DNA of 64,000 bases, from NCBI GenBank assembly GCA_964539665.1, contig CAZIKB010000003.1:62001-126000 (forward strand), in the 5' to 3' direction. Source of the DNA: CAZIKB01 sp964539665 (GTDB taxonomy: Bacteria > Zhuqueibacterota > Zhuqueibacteria > Oceanimicrobiales > Oceanimicrobiaceae). Positions 27,690-36,745 of the stretch are shown here, piece by piece. The notes beneath the pieces were generated by a model that did no database searches, had not been told where the DNA came from, and saw only the letters and a list, made by a program, of their open reading frames with translations. The number at the start of each line of letters is the position of its first letter. The stretch's first letter is position 1. The position numbers and the translations under genes were made by a program.

Positions 27690-28846
27690 CCTGTGCAAAT
27701 CAATCGATTTACATGTTAGGGGTCGCTCAAAAATATAGTTGCTTTCTCGGATTCAAATATCGCGATAGTAAAATTTCTAATTACAAAAATGCTAAGTGCA
27801 TAGAGCCGAGGGCAAAGCCGCAAGTTTCACTCTGCGCCACGCGAAAGGTAATGTAATTGCGTTCAACATGATATTACAATTTATCTACATCACATACGGA
27901 ATAATGCCGCTGGCTCTTCAACTGTACAGGATCATTTAGTTATATGATGCTAATCTTATAAACTTTCCATTTGTTGTAATTACTAAGCTTACTGTTGAGG
28001 CTGTCAAAAAAGTTTTCGTTTTCAGCTAACTTCATGCTGAATCCCGAAGGTTTTGAAGTAAATTGGGCACTGTTTCAAGCCTTTTGTTGCATTTAAAAGT
28101 TGAATTTAGATATCGAATCAAACCTTCGGGAGGTTAGGTTGACGCCAATGCGAAGTGAATTCAGGAAAGCATATTGATAATTAGTGACTTAGGTGTCTTT
28201 CTGATCCGCTCATGATGAAGCCAAATTAATTTATCAACAATCTCGTTAGGCGTATATTGTTAGTTGACCAATATGTTTTATTCTAAATATTCAACTGCTG
28301 CGAACTTAAAGCTAATTTGGCGCAGCATTTGCAACAGTGCTGGTGATTTATTTTGCATTCGCTTGTAACCTTACTTCATTGTATGCTTTTTAAAAGTTAC
28401 TTTATTTTTGACCGGTATTATGAAACACATCCTGAACCAGTCGATTCGGTTATTTAAGTTGTTAATAGTTGAATTTATAAAGTTTAGGATAATACTACAG
28501 AGTGTACCTGTGAATTAAAGATATACTATATTTATTGATAGTAAATAATTTTGAAATGCAATAAATAATAAGTATTATACAGCATATTATGAGTAAATTG
28601 CTCAATATACAACACATGTACATTATTGAAACACTGATCAATTGTCGGGACGTGTTTCAAAGCTAATTTATTATTAACAAGAAATAATTTATAAGGTGAT
28701 TTAACACAATATTATTTAGAAAGTAACACCATTGCCGATATATTTCATGAGAAGCGTTCTGGGTCACATATAAAACAGGTAAATCCTCTACCTTTGCAGA
28801 GTGCATTATTTCCAACTGGGCTGAAGATAAAAATACAAAATTTGAA
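27690..28846. other. Gene-free AT-rich region of about 1.16 kb
   Basis: I find no convincing open reading frame on either strand. The visible structure is a near-perfect inverted repeat, TCCCGAAGG-TTTTGA at 28042-28056 matched by ATCAAACCTTCGGGA at 28117-28131, and a sigma-54-like site at 28318-28333. The region could be a decayed mobile element, a former gene, or a long leader for the next operon at 28847. I cannot decide from sequence alone. Confidence 0.5.
28318..28333 (+). promoter_or_regulatory. Candidate sigma-54 (-24/-12) promoter
   Basis: TGGCGC-N4-TTTGCA places GG (28319-28320) exactly 10 bases from GC (28331-28332), as in the TGGCAC-N5-TTGCA consensus. It lies about 510 bases upstream of the next gene start at 28847, which is long for a leader, so support is modest. 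Confidence 0.3.
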
Positions 28847-30538
28847 ATGCTTCAATTAAATAAATATCTAAATTTGAAAAAAAATAATAAAAATAAATCA
28901 GTGCAATTAGTGCTTTTTATTACAGTCGTGGGTATAATCTTTCGATTATTTCTAATGCGCTATAGATTTGCTGTTGGATTTGATGAAGTTAATTATTTAA
29001 AACTTGGAGTGAGCGGTCACTTGAACGGATTATCCGATATTCTACATACTTACTGGTCACCGCTTCTACCGATGCTAATTTCATTCTCGAGTGGAATTTT
29101 TGATAATTATGAATTTGCTGGTCGTATTATATCAATTTTAGCCGGAACATTATTAGTAATTCCGGTTTATAGCCTGGGCAAATATGTTTATGATGAGAAA
29201 ATCGGACTGATTGCGGCTGGATTTGTTGCTATTTATCCACCATTGGCTTTTCAAGCAACGAATGTCAAGACAGAACCTGTTTATATGCTTTTCGCAATCA
29301 TTGCAATTATTTTTGGCCTGCGAATGTTAAATCGAGAATCAAAGGGATTTGCCTTTCTTGCCGGATTATTTTCAGGTTTAGCTTATCTTACCCATCCCCA
29401 GGGTATGGGCTTTTGTATTGTGATTGCGTTTTGGATTTTATTTAGTACCTTGTTCAGGCTCTATGCATTTCGATTTCGACGAATGATTGTGCTGTTCGCT
29501 ATTTTGAGTTTTGGTTTTATCATTATTGCTGCTCCTTATTTAATTTATTTGAAAAAGGCAACCGGAGGCTGGACTTTAAGCGCCAAAGGCGCTGCAAATC
29601 AGCAAATGGAGGCTCACGTGAGTGAAGAAGGGCAAGATGCGTTTCGAGCGCTGGATGCAAGTAACAAAAACGTGCTCTTCGATCAAATTTTTCATAAAGG
29701 TGATTTCTTGGATGCAACCAATGATGGAACGGATCCTGTGACAGTAGTCAGGCTCGGCCCGCTCTTTTTCAAGTATATTGAGAACCTGGCAAACATGTTA
29801 AAAGGTACAATTCCGGAATTTTTTACTACCCTGCCGATGATTCTTTTGGGAATCGGTTTGTTTGGAGAAAGATGGCAATCCCAACAAGGCAAAATCATCC
29901 TGTATCTTGTAAGCTTCATTGTGTTTTTTTGGTTAATATTAATTCCATTGTTTCATCTCAATTTAAGGTACCTTTCACCACTCTGGCCGCTCTGTGCAAT
30001 ATGGATTGCAAAAGGCGCCAGCCACATATATGGTTGGTTAGCATCTTATATGCCGTTGGTAAACTTTTCGAAGAGATTTGATAACAAATTAAATTCTAAT
30101 ACTGTTGCAGTGGTTATTATTCTTGCAGTTTTTTTTAGTTTGACTTTTCTGCCGGAATTGGGACGTGTTATATCAAGACGTTCAGATACGAGAGAATACT
30201 GGGGTGATGCTGTAGATCAAAAAAAAGCAGGCCTTTGGATAAAAGAAAAAATGCCTGGAGATAAGTCAATTATGAGTTATAATCATGCGGTAAGTTTTTA
30301 TGCCGGCAGCTATGATATTAGCCAATCTATTGAAATTCCTGATAATGGGATAGAACGCATTTTGAAATACGCAAAGTATAGAAAAGTAAATTTACTTGTT
30401 CTAAATGAAAGATATAAAATAGTTTTTCCCAGAATCAATTATTTATTAAGTTCTGAAAATGTCCCGGATGGACTTGAATTAGTTTATCAGGATATGGATC
30501 GTTCAGGACTAAAAACCGTGATATATAAAATATTGTAA
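28847..30538 (+). CDS. GT39-like GT-C membrane glycosyltransferase
   Basis: The 563-residue polytopic protein has a GT-C layout. N-terminal membrane helix, then a loop with acidic residues (VGFDEVNYL near residue 45), many membrane helices, and a soluble C-terminal domain of about 130 residues. VKTEPVYMLFAI near residue 143 resembles the second acidic loop of PMT-like enzymes. The C-terminal part, ending in LKTVIYKIL, is similar to that of the GT-C protein ending at 63907 (TVIYKLRI), so the two look like paralogues. It would transfer a sugar from polyprenyl phosphate in the periplasm. It is followed 7 bases later by the O-antigen ligase-like gene. Confidence 0.78.
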   Translation: MLQLNKYLNLKKNNKNKSVQLVLFITVVGIIFRLFLMRYRFAVGFDEVNYLKLGVSGHLNGLSDILHTYWSPLLPMLISFSSGIFDNYEFAGRIISILAGTLLVIPVYSLGKYVYDEKIGLIAAGFVAIYPPLAFQATNVKTEPVYMLFAIIAIIFGLRMLNRESKGFAFLAGLFSGLAYLTHPQGMGFCIVIAFWILFSTLFRLYAFRFRRMIVLFAILSFGFIIIAAPYLIYLKKATGGWTLSAKGAANQQMEAHVSEEGQDAFRALDASNKNVLFDQIFHKGDFLDATNDGTDPVTVVRLGPLFFKYIENLANMLKGTIPEFFTTLPMILLGIGLFGERWQSQQGKIILYLVSFIVFFWLILIPLFHLNLRYLSPLWPLCAIWIAKGASHIYGWLASYMPLVNFSKRFDNKLNSNTVAVVIILAVFFSLTFLPELGRVISRRSDTREYWGDAVDQKKAGLWIKEKMPGDKSIMSYNHAVSFYAGSYDISQSIEIPDNGIERILKYAKYRKVNLLVLNERYKIVFPRINYLLSSENVPDGLELVYQDMDRSGLKTVIYKIL

Positions 30539-30545
30539 ATTAAAA

Positions 30546-31943
30546 ATGACAGGTTTAATATTTAATTCAGAAATTGTTTATTTTGGGCTCGTAGTGGTCA
30601 TTTTTACCCTGGGATTTATAATGTTCTCTAATCACGCTTATTTTCTTTTGGCGGCAGGCACAATATCAGCGGCCTTTCAGGGTGGTCTGTGGATTCCGTC
30701 ATTCAATACAGATTTCTATTTGAGCTTTATTATCTTCAGCATTCTTTTAGTCTATTCCTATGTAAATCCTAAAAGCAATAATGGAATACGGTATAATAAC
30801 AAAGTTATGATCTTTGCCTGGCTTGGTGTATTTCTTTTTTCGATATTTGCCATCACAAAGGCACTGGATGTAAGCAAGGCACGCCAGGCAATTATCTTGT
30901 TTTCTATCGATTTAGTGATATTTTTTGCAATATGGCGAACTGTTCGAACTCCCAAGGATGTTCAATTTTTTATTGCCTGCCTAATAGCAGCTTTAATTGT
31001 TCAGAGTATGATTGGTATGCTGCAATACAAAATCCCACTTTTTAAAATTGGCATTATTGATCAGGTTCTGGCAGAGGGTAAAACAAAATGGTACCGCGCT
31101 AAAGGTACGTTTTATCATCCCAATGGATTTGGAATGTATATAATGATTATGCTGCCCATTGCGTACCGTGGCTTAATTAACGCATACATGCAAAAAAATA
31201 TAAAGTGGCGTTTTTATTGTATCGTGGGATTGACATTTGGAATTGTTGCGCTGCTGGCCTCATTTAATCGTGGTTCCTGGGCGGGTTTATTTGTTGGATT
31301 CTTTATAATGTGTATGGTAGATTTTTTTCGTCGAAAGAAAAAAATTACCAAAGTACTTTCAAATTTAATTGTTGCTGCCTTTATCTTTGGTACCATAATT
31401 TCGATTAAATTTGCCCCGGTTGTGTTAGAACGAATATATGGGGCCGATGCTGATGAACAAGTTGAAAACAGATCTTCTCAGATGGTTGAGGCAACTGAAT
31501 TGATTAAGCAAAATCCATTTATAGGAGTAGGGTATGGCAATGATCTATTTTATGCCGCACAGATATTTGTGCATAACCTTTATTTATTGATCGCTGCTGA
31601 AGCTGGCATTCCTGGATTGATCTTTTTCTTATGGTTTTTGATTGAATTATTTAGGGAAACCTGGAGGACAAGCGGATCGCAAATTATCTATTGTGCTAAT
31701 TACTCTCGTGGTTTTATCGCATCACTAATAGGTTTTTGTATTTCTTCCTGGGTAGGTCCCGATTTTTGGATACATTATGGAGTTCAATCATATTTCTGGC
31801 TTTTAGTTAGTCTTGTGTTTGTTGTAGGGCGGTTAGATCGAAATTTAATATATAAACAAAAAATGATGCAAAAGCGACAAAGAGAGACGGTTGCACACAA
31901 TAACATACCAGTTTTGATGAGTACAAGCGGATATCCTAAATAA
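30546..31943 (+). CDS. O-antigen ligase / Wzy-like polymerase
   Basis: The 465-residue membrane protein has about 11-12 helices. The Wzy_C/WaaL signature appears in YHPNGFGMY near residue 195, FNRGSWAG near residue 240 and the large periplasmic loop with a conserved His in VHNLYLLIAAEAGIPGLIFF near residue 345. The family either ligates polymerised glycan to a lipid core or acceptor, or polymerises it. It sits between a GT-C protein and a carbamoyltransferase, and is the only ligase/polymerase candidate recognised here, so it may be the polymerase or ligase for the whole locus. Confidence 0.85.
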   Translation: MTGLIFNSEIVYFGLVVVIFTLGFIMFSNHAYFLLAAGTISAAFQGGLWIPSFNTDFYLSFIIFSILLVYSYVNPKSNNGIRYNNKVMIFAWLGVFLFSIFAITKALDVSKARQAIILFSIDLVIFFAIWRTVRTPKDVQFFIACLIAALIVQSMIGMLQYKIPLFKIGIIDQVLAEGKTKWYRAKGTFYHPNGFGMYIMIMLPIAYRGLINAYMQKNIKWRFYCIVGLTFGIVALLASFNRGSWAGLFVGFFIMCMVDFFRRKKKITKVLSNLIVAAFIFGTIISIKFAPVVLERIYGADADEQVENRSSQMVEATELIKQNPFIGVGYGNDLFYAAQIFVHNLYLLIAAEAGIPGLIFFLWFLIELFRETWRTSGSQIIYCANYSRGFIASLIGFCISSWVGPDFWIHYGVQSYFWLLVSLVFVVGRLDRNLIYKQKMMQKRQRETVAHNNIPVLMSTSGYPK

Positions 31944-32007
31944 GTGGATTTTGTGCAATGCGTTATTCTCAAATTTATTTTCACATTTTTAGACGGTTAA
32001 TACACGA

Positions 32008-33807
32008 ATGAAGGAGTACAGTATGGCAATTCTCTCTTTTAGTAATGAGCATGAAGCTGGTGCGGCAATTATCAGGCATGGTAAAATTGTTGCCGCGATT
32101 AATGAGGAACGACTTACCCGGGTAAAAAATCAAGATGGATTCCCAAATCTATCAATTGCTTACGTACTTCAGAAATCTAACTTGCGACCAAATGATATTA
32201 ATCATGTTATTATACCTGAAATTAGTAAAATACGCGATATTTTTACGAATGTTCTTGTGCAATATCCACTAAATGTATTCTATAAATCACCTGGAATGCA
32301 GTGCAGTTTTACAGATTATCTACGTCAATTACTATTATCAGGTTATATTTTAGTTAGAACCTATGCGCGAGTTCTACTTGACCATCGAAGAGATGAAAAA
32401 CTGCTGCGAAAGATGTTCCCGAGGGCTGAATTTCACCGATTGAACCATCATCTATCTCATGCCGCTTCAACTTTTTTCACCAGTGGTTTTGAAAAAGCAA
32501 TGATTATTACAGCCGATTATTGGGGAGACTTTACAACAACTATGGTTTCAATTGGCGAAGGTAAGAAAATTCGTCCTGTGGAACAAAGCTATTATCCGCA
32601 TTCGTTAGGACATTACTACGCCAGTTTAACTAATTGGCTTGGCTTTCGTCCGAACCGGCATGAAGGTAAAATCCTTGGTCTGGCAGCAATGGGCGATCCT
32701 GAATCTCCGGTTTATGATATGATCAAGGATTTATTGATTTGTGATGGACTTAAAATAAAAGCGCCCTTCATGATTGGTAAAATGTGGCATAAAAATGTTC
32801 GATGGTTCAAGAACTGTTTAATGCGCCAAATGGTTGATAATTATTCACGTGAAGATATATCTGCTGCATTCCAGCGCAGGTTTGAGGAAGTATTTGTTGA
32901 ATTGGTTAAAAATGCGGTGAAGCAGTTTGGTCTGAAAAATATAGCATTAGCTGGTGGTGCGTTTGCAAATGTTAAGCTTAACCAAAATATTTTAGAAGTT
33001 GACGGAATAGAAAATATTTATATTTATCCGAACATGAGCGATGGCGGTATTTCTCAAGGCGCAGCATTATACTATGATATTCAATCAAATGGCAGTATGC
33101 CGTCGTTACTGACTAATGTTTATTTCGGTCCAAGTTATACCGACGATCAAATCGAGGCGGAGCTCAAGGAAAGGAATATAAAATATCACAGACATGAAAA
33201 CATCGAAAAAGAAATAGCTAAATTAATTGCTGAAAGCAATGTGGTGGCACGATTCGCCGGGGCTATGGAACTCGGTCCACGAGCATTAGGCAATCGTTCC
33301 ATTCTATACTCCGCGACGGATCCGAAAGTTAATAAATGGCTCAATGCCCGATTGAAGCGAACTGAATTTATGCCATTTGCACCCGTGACCCTCGAAGAAT
33401 ATGCTGATAAATGCTACAAAAATTTCAATGGCGCTAAAATAGCATCCAAGTTTATGGTGATTACCTTTGACTGCACCGATTTTATGAAAGAAAAATCTCC
33501 GGCAACAGTTCATGTGGATGGCACAGCAAGACCGCAAGTTATAAATGAAAAAGACAATCCTAGCTATTATAATATTCTAAAAGAGTATCATAAACTTACC
33601 GGCATTCCAACCCTGGTGAATACCAGTTTTAATATGCACGAAGAACCGATAGTATGTACTCCTCAGGATGCAATTCGCTCATTTTTACAGGGTACTCTGG
33701 ATTACCTGGCAATTGGAAATTTCTTAGTGAAAAATAAGGATAAGGAATCACCTGAGAAAGGACATGTTGATGAATTAAAGGAAGTCCCTTTCAAAGAATT
33801 AGTCTGA
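32008..33807 (+). CDS. Second O-carbamoyltransferase (NodU/CmcH family)
   Basis: The 599-residue protein keeps the family core. An N-terminal Kae1-like domain has HHLSHAASTFF near residue 147, and a nucleotide loop LAGGAFANVKLNQ follows near residue 318. The YrdC-like domain has FAGAMELGPRALGNRSI and NTSFNMHEEPIVCTP. It differs from the copy at 23864: the metal/acid region reads ADYWGDF rather than MDGVGEW, and EEP replaces GEP. No SxtJ or SxtK gene follows; a flippase comes next. It may carbamoylate a different sugar. The ATG has AAGGAG-like sequence nearby. Confidence 0.9.
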   Translation: MKEYSMAILSFSNEHEAGAAIIRHGKIVAAINEERLTRVKNQDGFPNLSIAYVLQKSNLRPNDINHVIIPEISKIRDIFTNVLVQYPLNVFYKSPGMQCSFTDYLRQLLLSGYILVRTYARVLLDHRRDEKLLRKMFPRAEFHRLNHHLSHAASTFFTSGFEKAMIITADYWGDFTTTMVSIGEGKKIRPVEQSYYPHSLGHYYASLTNWLGFRPNRHEGKILGLAAMGDPESPVYDMIKDLLICDGLKIKAPFMIGKMWHKNVRWFKNCLMRQMVDNYSREDISAAFQRRFEEVFVELVKNAVKQFGLKNIALAGGAFANVKLNQNILEVDGIENIYIYPNMSDGGISQGAALYYDIQSNGSMPSLLTNVYFGPSYTDDQIEAELKERNIKYHRHENIEKEIAKLIAESNVVARFAGAMELGPRALGNRSILYSATDPKVNKWLNARLKRTEFMPFAPVTLEEYADKCYKNFNGAKIASKFMVITFDCTDFMKEKSPATVHVDGTARPQVINEKDNPSYYNILKEYHKLTGIPTLVNTSFNMHEEPIVCTPQDAIRSFLQGTLDYLAIGNFLVKNKDKESPEKGHVDELKEVPFKELV

Positions 33808-33837
33808 GAGATTTCGATTCGATTGTGTGACTTTATT

Positions 33838-35280
33838 ATGAGCCGAGAGAACAAGTTTTTTAAAAATACACTCGCAATTTCGTTAGCACATGGACTGCAA
33901 CCTTTTCTTTCTTTAGTATTATCGCTGGCAATAGCTCGACTGCTGGGCAAGGAAAGTTTTGGAGTCTATGCAACTATATTTTATTTGATTGCGATTTTCG
34001 AGATGATAAGTTCTTTAGGGGTGAAAACGGTTTTAACTCGCGAAGTAGCAAAAGATAAATCATCTGCTTCAAATTACATCACAAGCAGTGTCATAGTTAC
34101 GTTCGCGTTATCCATACTGGCCATTATTTTACTACATATTACTGTTCGGTCTATCAAGTATGATGATATAATTTTGCAACCAGTTTACATCCTGGCCTGG
34201 TCTCTGATTGCTTCTGGAATTGCAGATTCTTTAGAAGGAATACTGCAAGGTTTGGAGAAAATTCAAGCCATCGCGAGCGCCTGGATGATTGAGCAGATAC
34301 TACGTGTGGCCGTAAGTCTCTTTATTATCTACAATGGATATGGCATAATTGAATTGGCGCTGGTTTATGCTGTGATACGCTATGTTTACCCTGTGCTTCT
34401 TTATTGGATGTTAATGAGGACGACAAAAAAAATAAGGTGGCAGCCGGACTTAAATTTAGTAAAAAAATTATTTTCAGCAACAAGAGTTTTTGGCCCAATA
34501 ATGATTTTTGTTTCTGTATACTGGCGAATAGATTCTATTATATTAGCTAAGGTTTTAGATCTTAAGGATGTAGGCATTTATAATGCCGGCAATAAACTTT
34601 TTTGGTTTTTTATTATTCTGGTACGAAGTTTCTTTGCATCTTTTTATCCACTTGTTTCTGATATATTTGCTAATCGAGCTTCACGGTTTGAAATTGTATG
34701 CAAGAAATCTATATTCTATTTATTGGCCTTACTGGTACCGATTGCTGTATCTATTACACTGTTTTCCGAACAAATTATAACAACATTGTGGGGCCAACAA
34801 TACATTGGAGCGGGCACTGTTTTACAAATATTAATTTGGTGTACATTGCCATACGCTGTGTCCAAAGTGTTCGCGTATGCCTTTATCTCGAGCAATTTGC
34901 AGCGTTTTGATCTTTGGGTAAACATTATAGGGGTGGCTTTTAAAGTTACAATATTTACAATAATGATAAATTTATATGGAGTTGTAGGTGGAGCCTGGGC
35001 AAATTTGATTGGCATGTTTTTTGTAGTGGTGATACAGTTGCCATTTGTTATGAATTATTTATTTAAGTTTGAACTCAGTTCTATGTTAATGCCTTGTGTA
35101 AAACTTTTAATTGCTGTTTTTTCGATGTTTGTAATAGGAAAATTGTTCCCACATGTTAATTTCATTTTGATGGGAGTCGTAATAAATGTTATTTATTTTG
35201 CAACTTTATTTCTAATAAAAGTATTCAATGATGAAGATAAGTTACTTTTTCGTAAGTTATTACATCTTAGCAGGACATAG
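33838..35280 (+). CDS. Second Wzx-type flippase
   Basis: This polytopic protein of about 480 residues has 12 or more hydrophobic segments and the N-terminal layout of polysaccharide biosynthesis exporters (LSLAIARLLGKESFGVYATIF near residue 27). I chose the ATG at 33838 over an in-frame TTG at 33823, which would add five residues. It should move a lipid-linked glycan unit across the inner membrane. Since another flippase lies at 15248, the locus probably handles two repeat units or combines two ancestral clusters. Confidence 0.84.
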   Translation: MSRENKFFKNTLAISLAHGLQPFLSLVLSLAIARLLGKESFGVYATIFYLIAIFEMISSLGVKTVLTREVAKDKSSASNYITSSVIVTFALSILAIILLHITVRSIKYDDIILQPVYILAWSLIASGIADSLEGILQGLEKIQAIASAWMIEQILRVAVSLFIIYNGYGIIELALVYAVIRYVYPVLLYWMLMRTTKKIRWQPDLNLVKKLFSATRVFGPIMIFVSVYWRIDSIILAKVLDLKDVGIYNAGNKLFWFFIILVRSFFASFYPLVSDIFANRASRFEIVCKKSIFYLLALLVPIAVSITLFSEQIITTLWGQQYIGAGTVLQILIWCTLPYAVSKVFAYAFISSNLQRFDLWVNIIGVAFKVTIFTIMINLYGVVGGAWANLIGMFFVVVIQLPFVMNYLFKFELSSMLMPCVKLLIAVFSMFVIGKLFPHVNFILMGVVINVIYFATLFLIKVFNDEDKLLFRKLLHLSRT

Positions 35281-35309
35281 TAAATAAATATTGCAGGCAG
35301 GGAACGTAA

Positions 35310-36689
35310 ATGTCTTTTAAAAAACCAAATATAATTTTAATTATGATAGATTGCGGGCGGGCTGATCATTTTTCTATTTATAATGATAGTAAAAATACGA
35401 CTCCAAATTTAAAAAAAATAGCTGCGGAAAGCATGGTTTACAATAATGCTATCTCACCTGCCGGTTGGACCTTGCCAACCCATTCATCAATATTTACTGG
35501 TGTTTATCCCTCGCAACACGGCGCCCACAATGAAAATCATCAACTCTCAAATGAATACCCAACGCTTGCAGAATTGCTTGTTGAACAAGGGTACAAGACT
35601 TTTGGAATCTGTACTATAGATTGGCTAAGTCAGGCTACCGGAGTAATTAGAGGATTCCAGGAATTTGATAACTTACATTTTAGTAAGTCAAAATTAATAT
35701 TGAAAAGAATGTTACAATACCCCATAATTGGCGGGAAGGACTGCTGGGGATATGAAACCAACAGAAAAGCGAAAAAATGGCTAAAACAAAATGATTCAGG
35801 CAATCCATTTTTTATGTATCTCCATTATAATGAATTGCATCTGCCTTACAACATACCTGAAAAAATATTGAAGAATTTTTTACCGGAAGATGTGACGGTT
35901 GCTAAGGCATTAAAAATTAATCAAGATGCCAAAAAATATTATGCCGGTATTGCAAAAATGAGTGCAGAGGATTTTAAAATACATAAAGCATTGTATGACG
36001 CCGGATTGAAATACACTGACGATTTAATAGGGCAATTGATTGATTTCTTAAGAAAGCAAGATATTCTTGATAACACAATTCTTGTCATCACAAGTGACCA
36101 CGGTGAAAGCTTAGGCGAACACGGACATTTTGACCATTATTACGTCCTTTATGAATCCCTGCTCCATGTGCCTTTAATGGTTAGATATTTCCCTGTTTTT
36201 GGCTCGGGAAAGTCAGATGCGCTTGTGCAAACTATTGATCTATATCCAACTTTATTACAATTAGCCGGTGTACCAATTGAAAAATATGAACATCACGCTG
36301 CGTTAACCCTTCCCCCGGTTGGAAAAAATAAAGGGCGAGAATATGCGTATGCTGAACGCTTTCAGGATTTAAAAGGTTTAAAGGAAAGCTTCAAAAATCA
36401 TGATTTATCACATTTGGAAAAATATGAGCAGGAACGTCTGACTGTTATTAGAGGCGAGCGATATAAGCTTATTTATTCTATGCAAGGTCGTCATGAATTG
36501 TTCGATTTACACAATGATCCCCGCGAAGAAGAAAATATATTATTAAAAGAACCGGGAATAGCAGAAATCATGATGGATAAACTAAAAGAGTGGCAATCAT
36601 CATTTCCATTAAAACAAACAGAAGGAGAAGAAGCATATTTTGATAAAGAGGCTGTTGAACGTCTAAAAGCATTGGGATATCTTGGTTAA
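35310..36689 (+). CDS. Sulfatase-fold protein with Thr nucleophile site and LGY tail
   Basis: The 459-residue protein has the alkaline phosphatase/sulfatase fold. The metal-site motif LIMIDCGRADH is near residue 11, and a second site TSDHGESLGEHGHFDH appears near residue 255. At the position of the formylglycine Cys/Ser (C-x-P-S-R) the sequence is T-L-P-T-H, with Thr at residue 54. Thr is the nucleophile in phosphotransferases such as LtaS and EptA, so this is more likely a phosphoester transferase or hydrolase than a formylglycine sulfatase. No signal peptide is apparent. The C-terminus ends in AVERLKALGYLG, a tail shared with other proteins in this locus. Confidence 0.8.
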   Translation: MSFKKPNIILIMIDCGRADHFSIYNDSKNTTPNLKKIAAESMVYNNAISPAGWTLPTHSSIFTGVYPSQHGAHNENHQLSNEYPTLAELLVEQGYKTFGICTIDWLSQATGVIRGFQEFDNLHFSKSKLILKRMLQYPIIGGKDCWGYETNRKAKKWLKQNDSGNPFFMYLHYNELHLPYNIPEKILKNFLPEDVTVAKALKINQDAKKYYAGIAKMSAEDFKIHKALYDAGLKYTDDLIGQLIDFLRKQDILDNTILVITSDHGESLGEHGHFDHYYVLYESLLHVPLMVRYFPVFGSGKSDALVQTIDLYPTLLQLAGVPIEKYEHHAALTLPPVGKNKGREYAYAERFQDLKGLKESFKNHDLSHLEKYEQERLTVIRGERYKLIYSMQGRHELFDLHNDPREEENILLKEPGIAEIMMDKLKEWQSSFPLKQTEGEEAYFDKEAVERLKALGYLG

Positions 36690-36745
36690 TTAATTATTAC
36701 TTATCGACTAATCGATCCATGTATTAAAATTTAGCGAAGGTTAAA

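Noticed and set aside
28042..28131. Inverted repeat considered as an integron attC site or IS end
   Set aside because: It lacks the paired core sites, target duplication or an adjacent transposase or integrase needed to support either.
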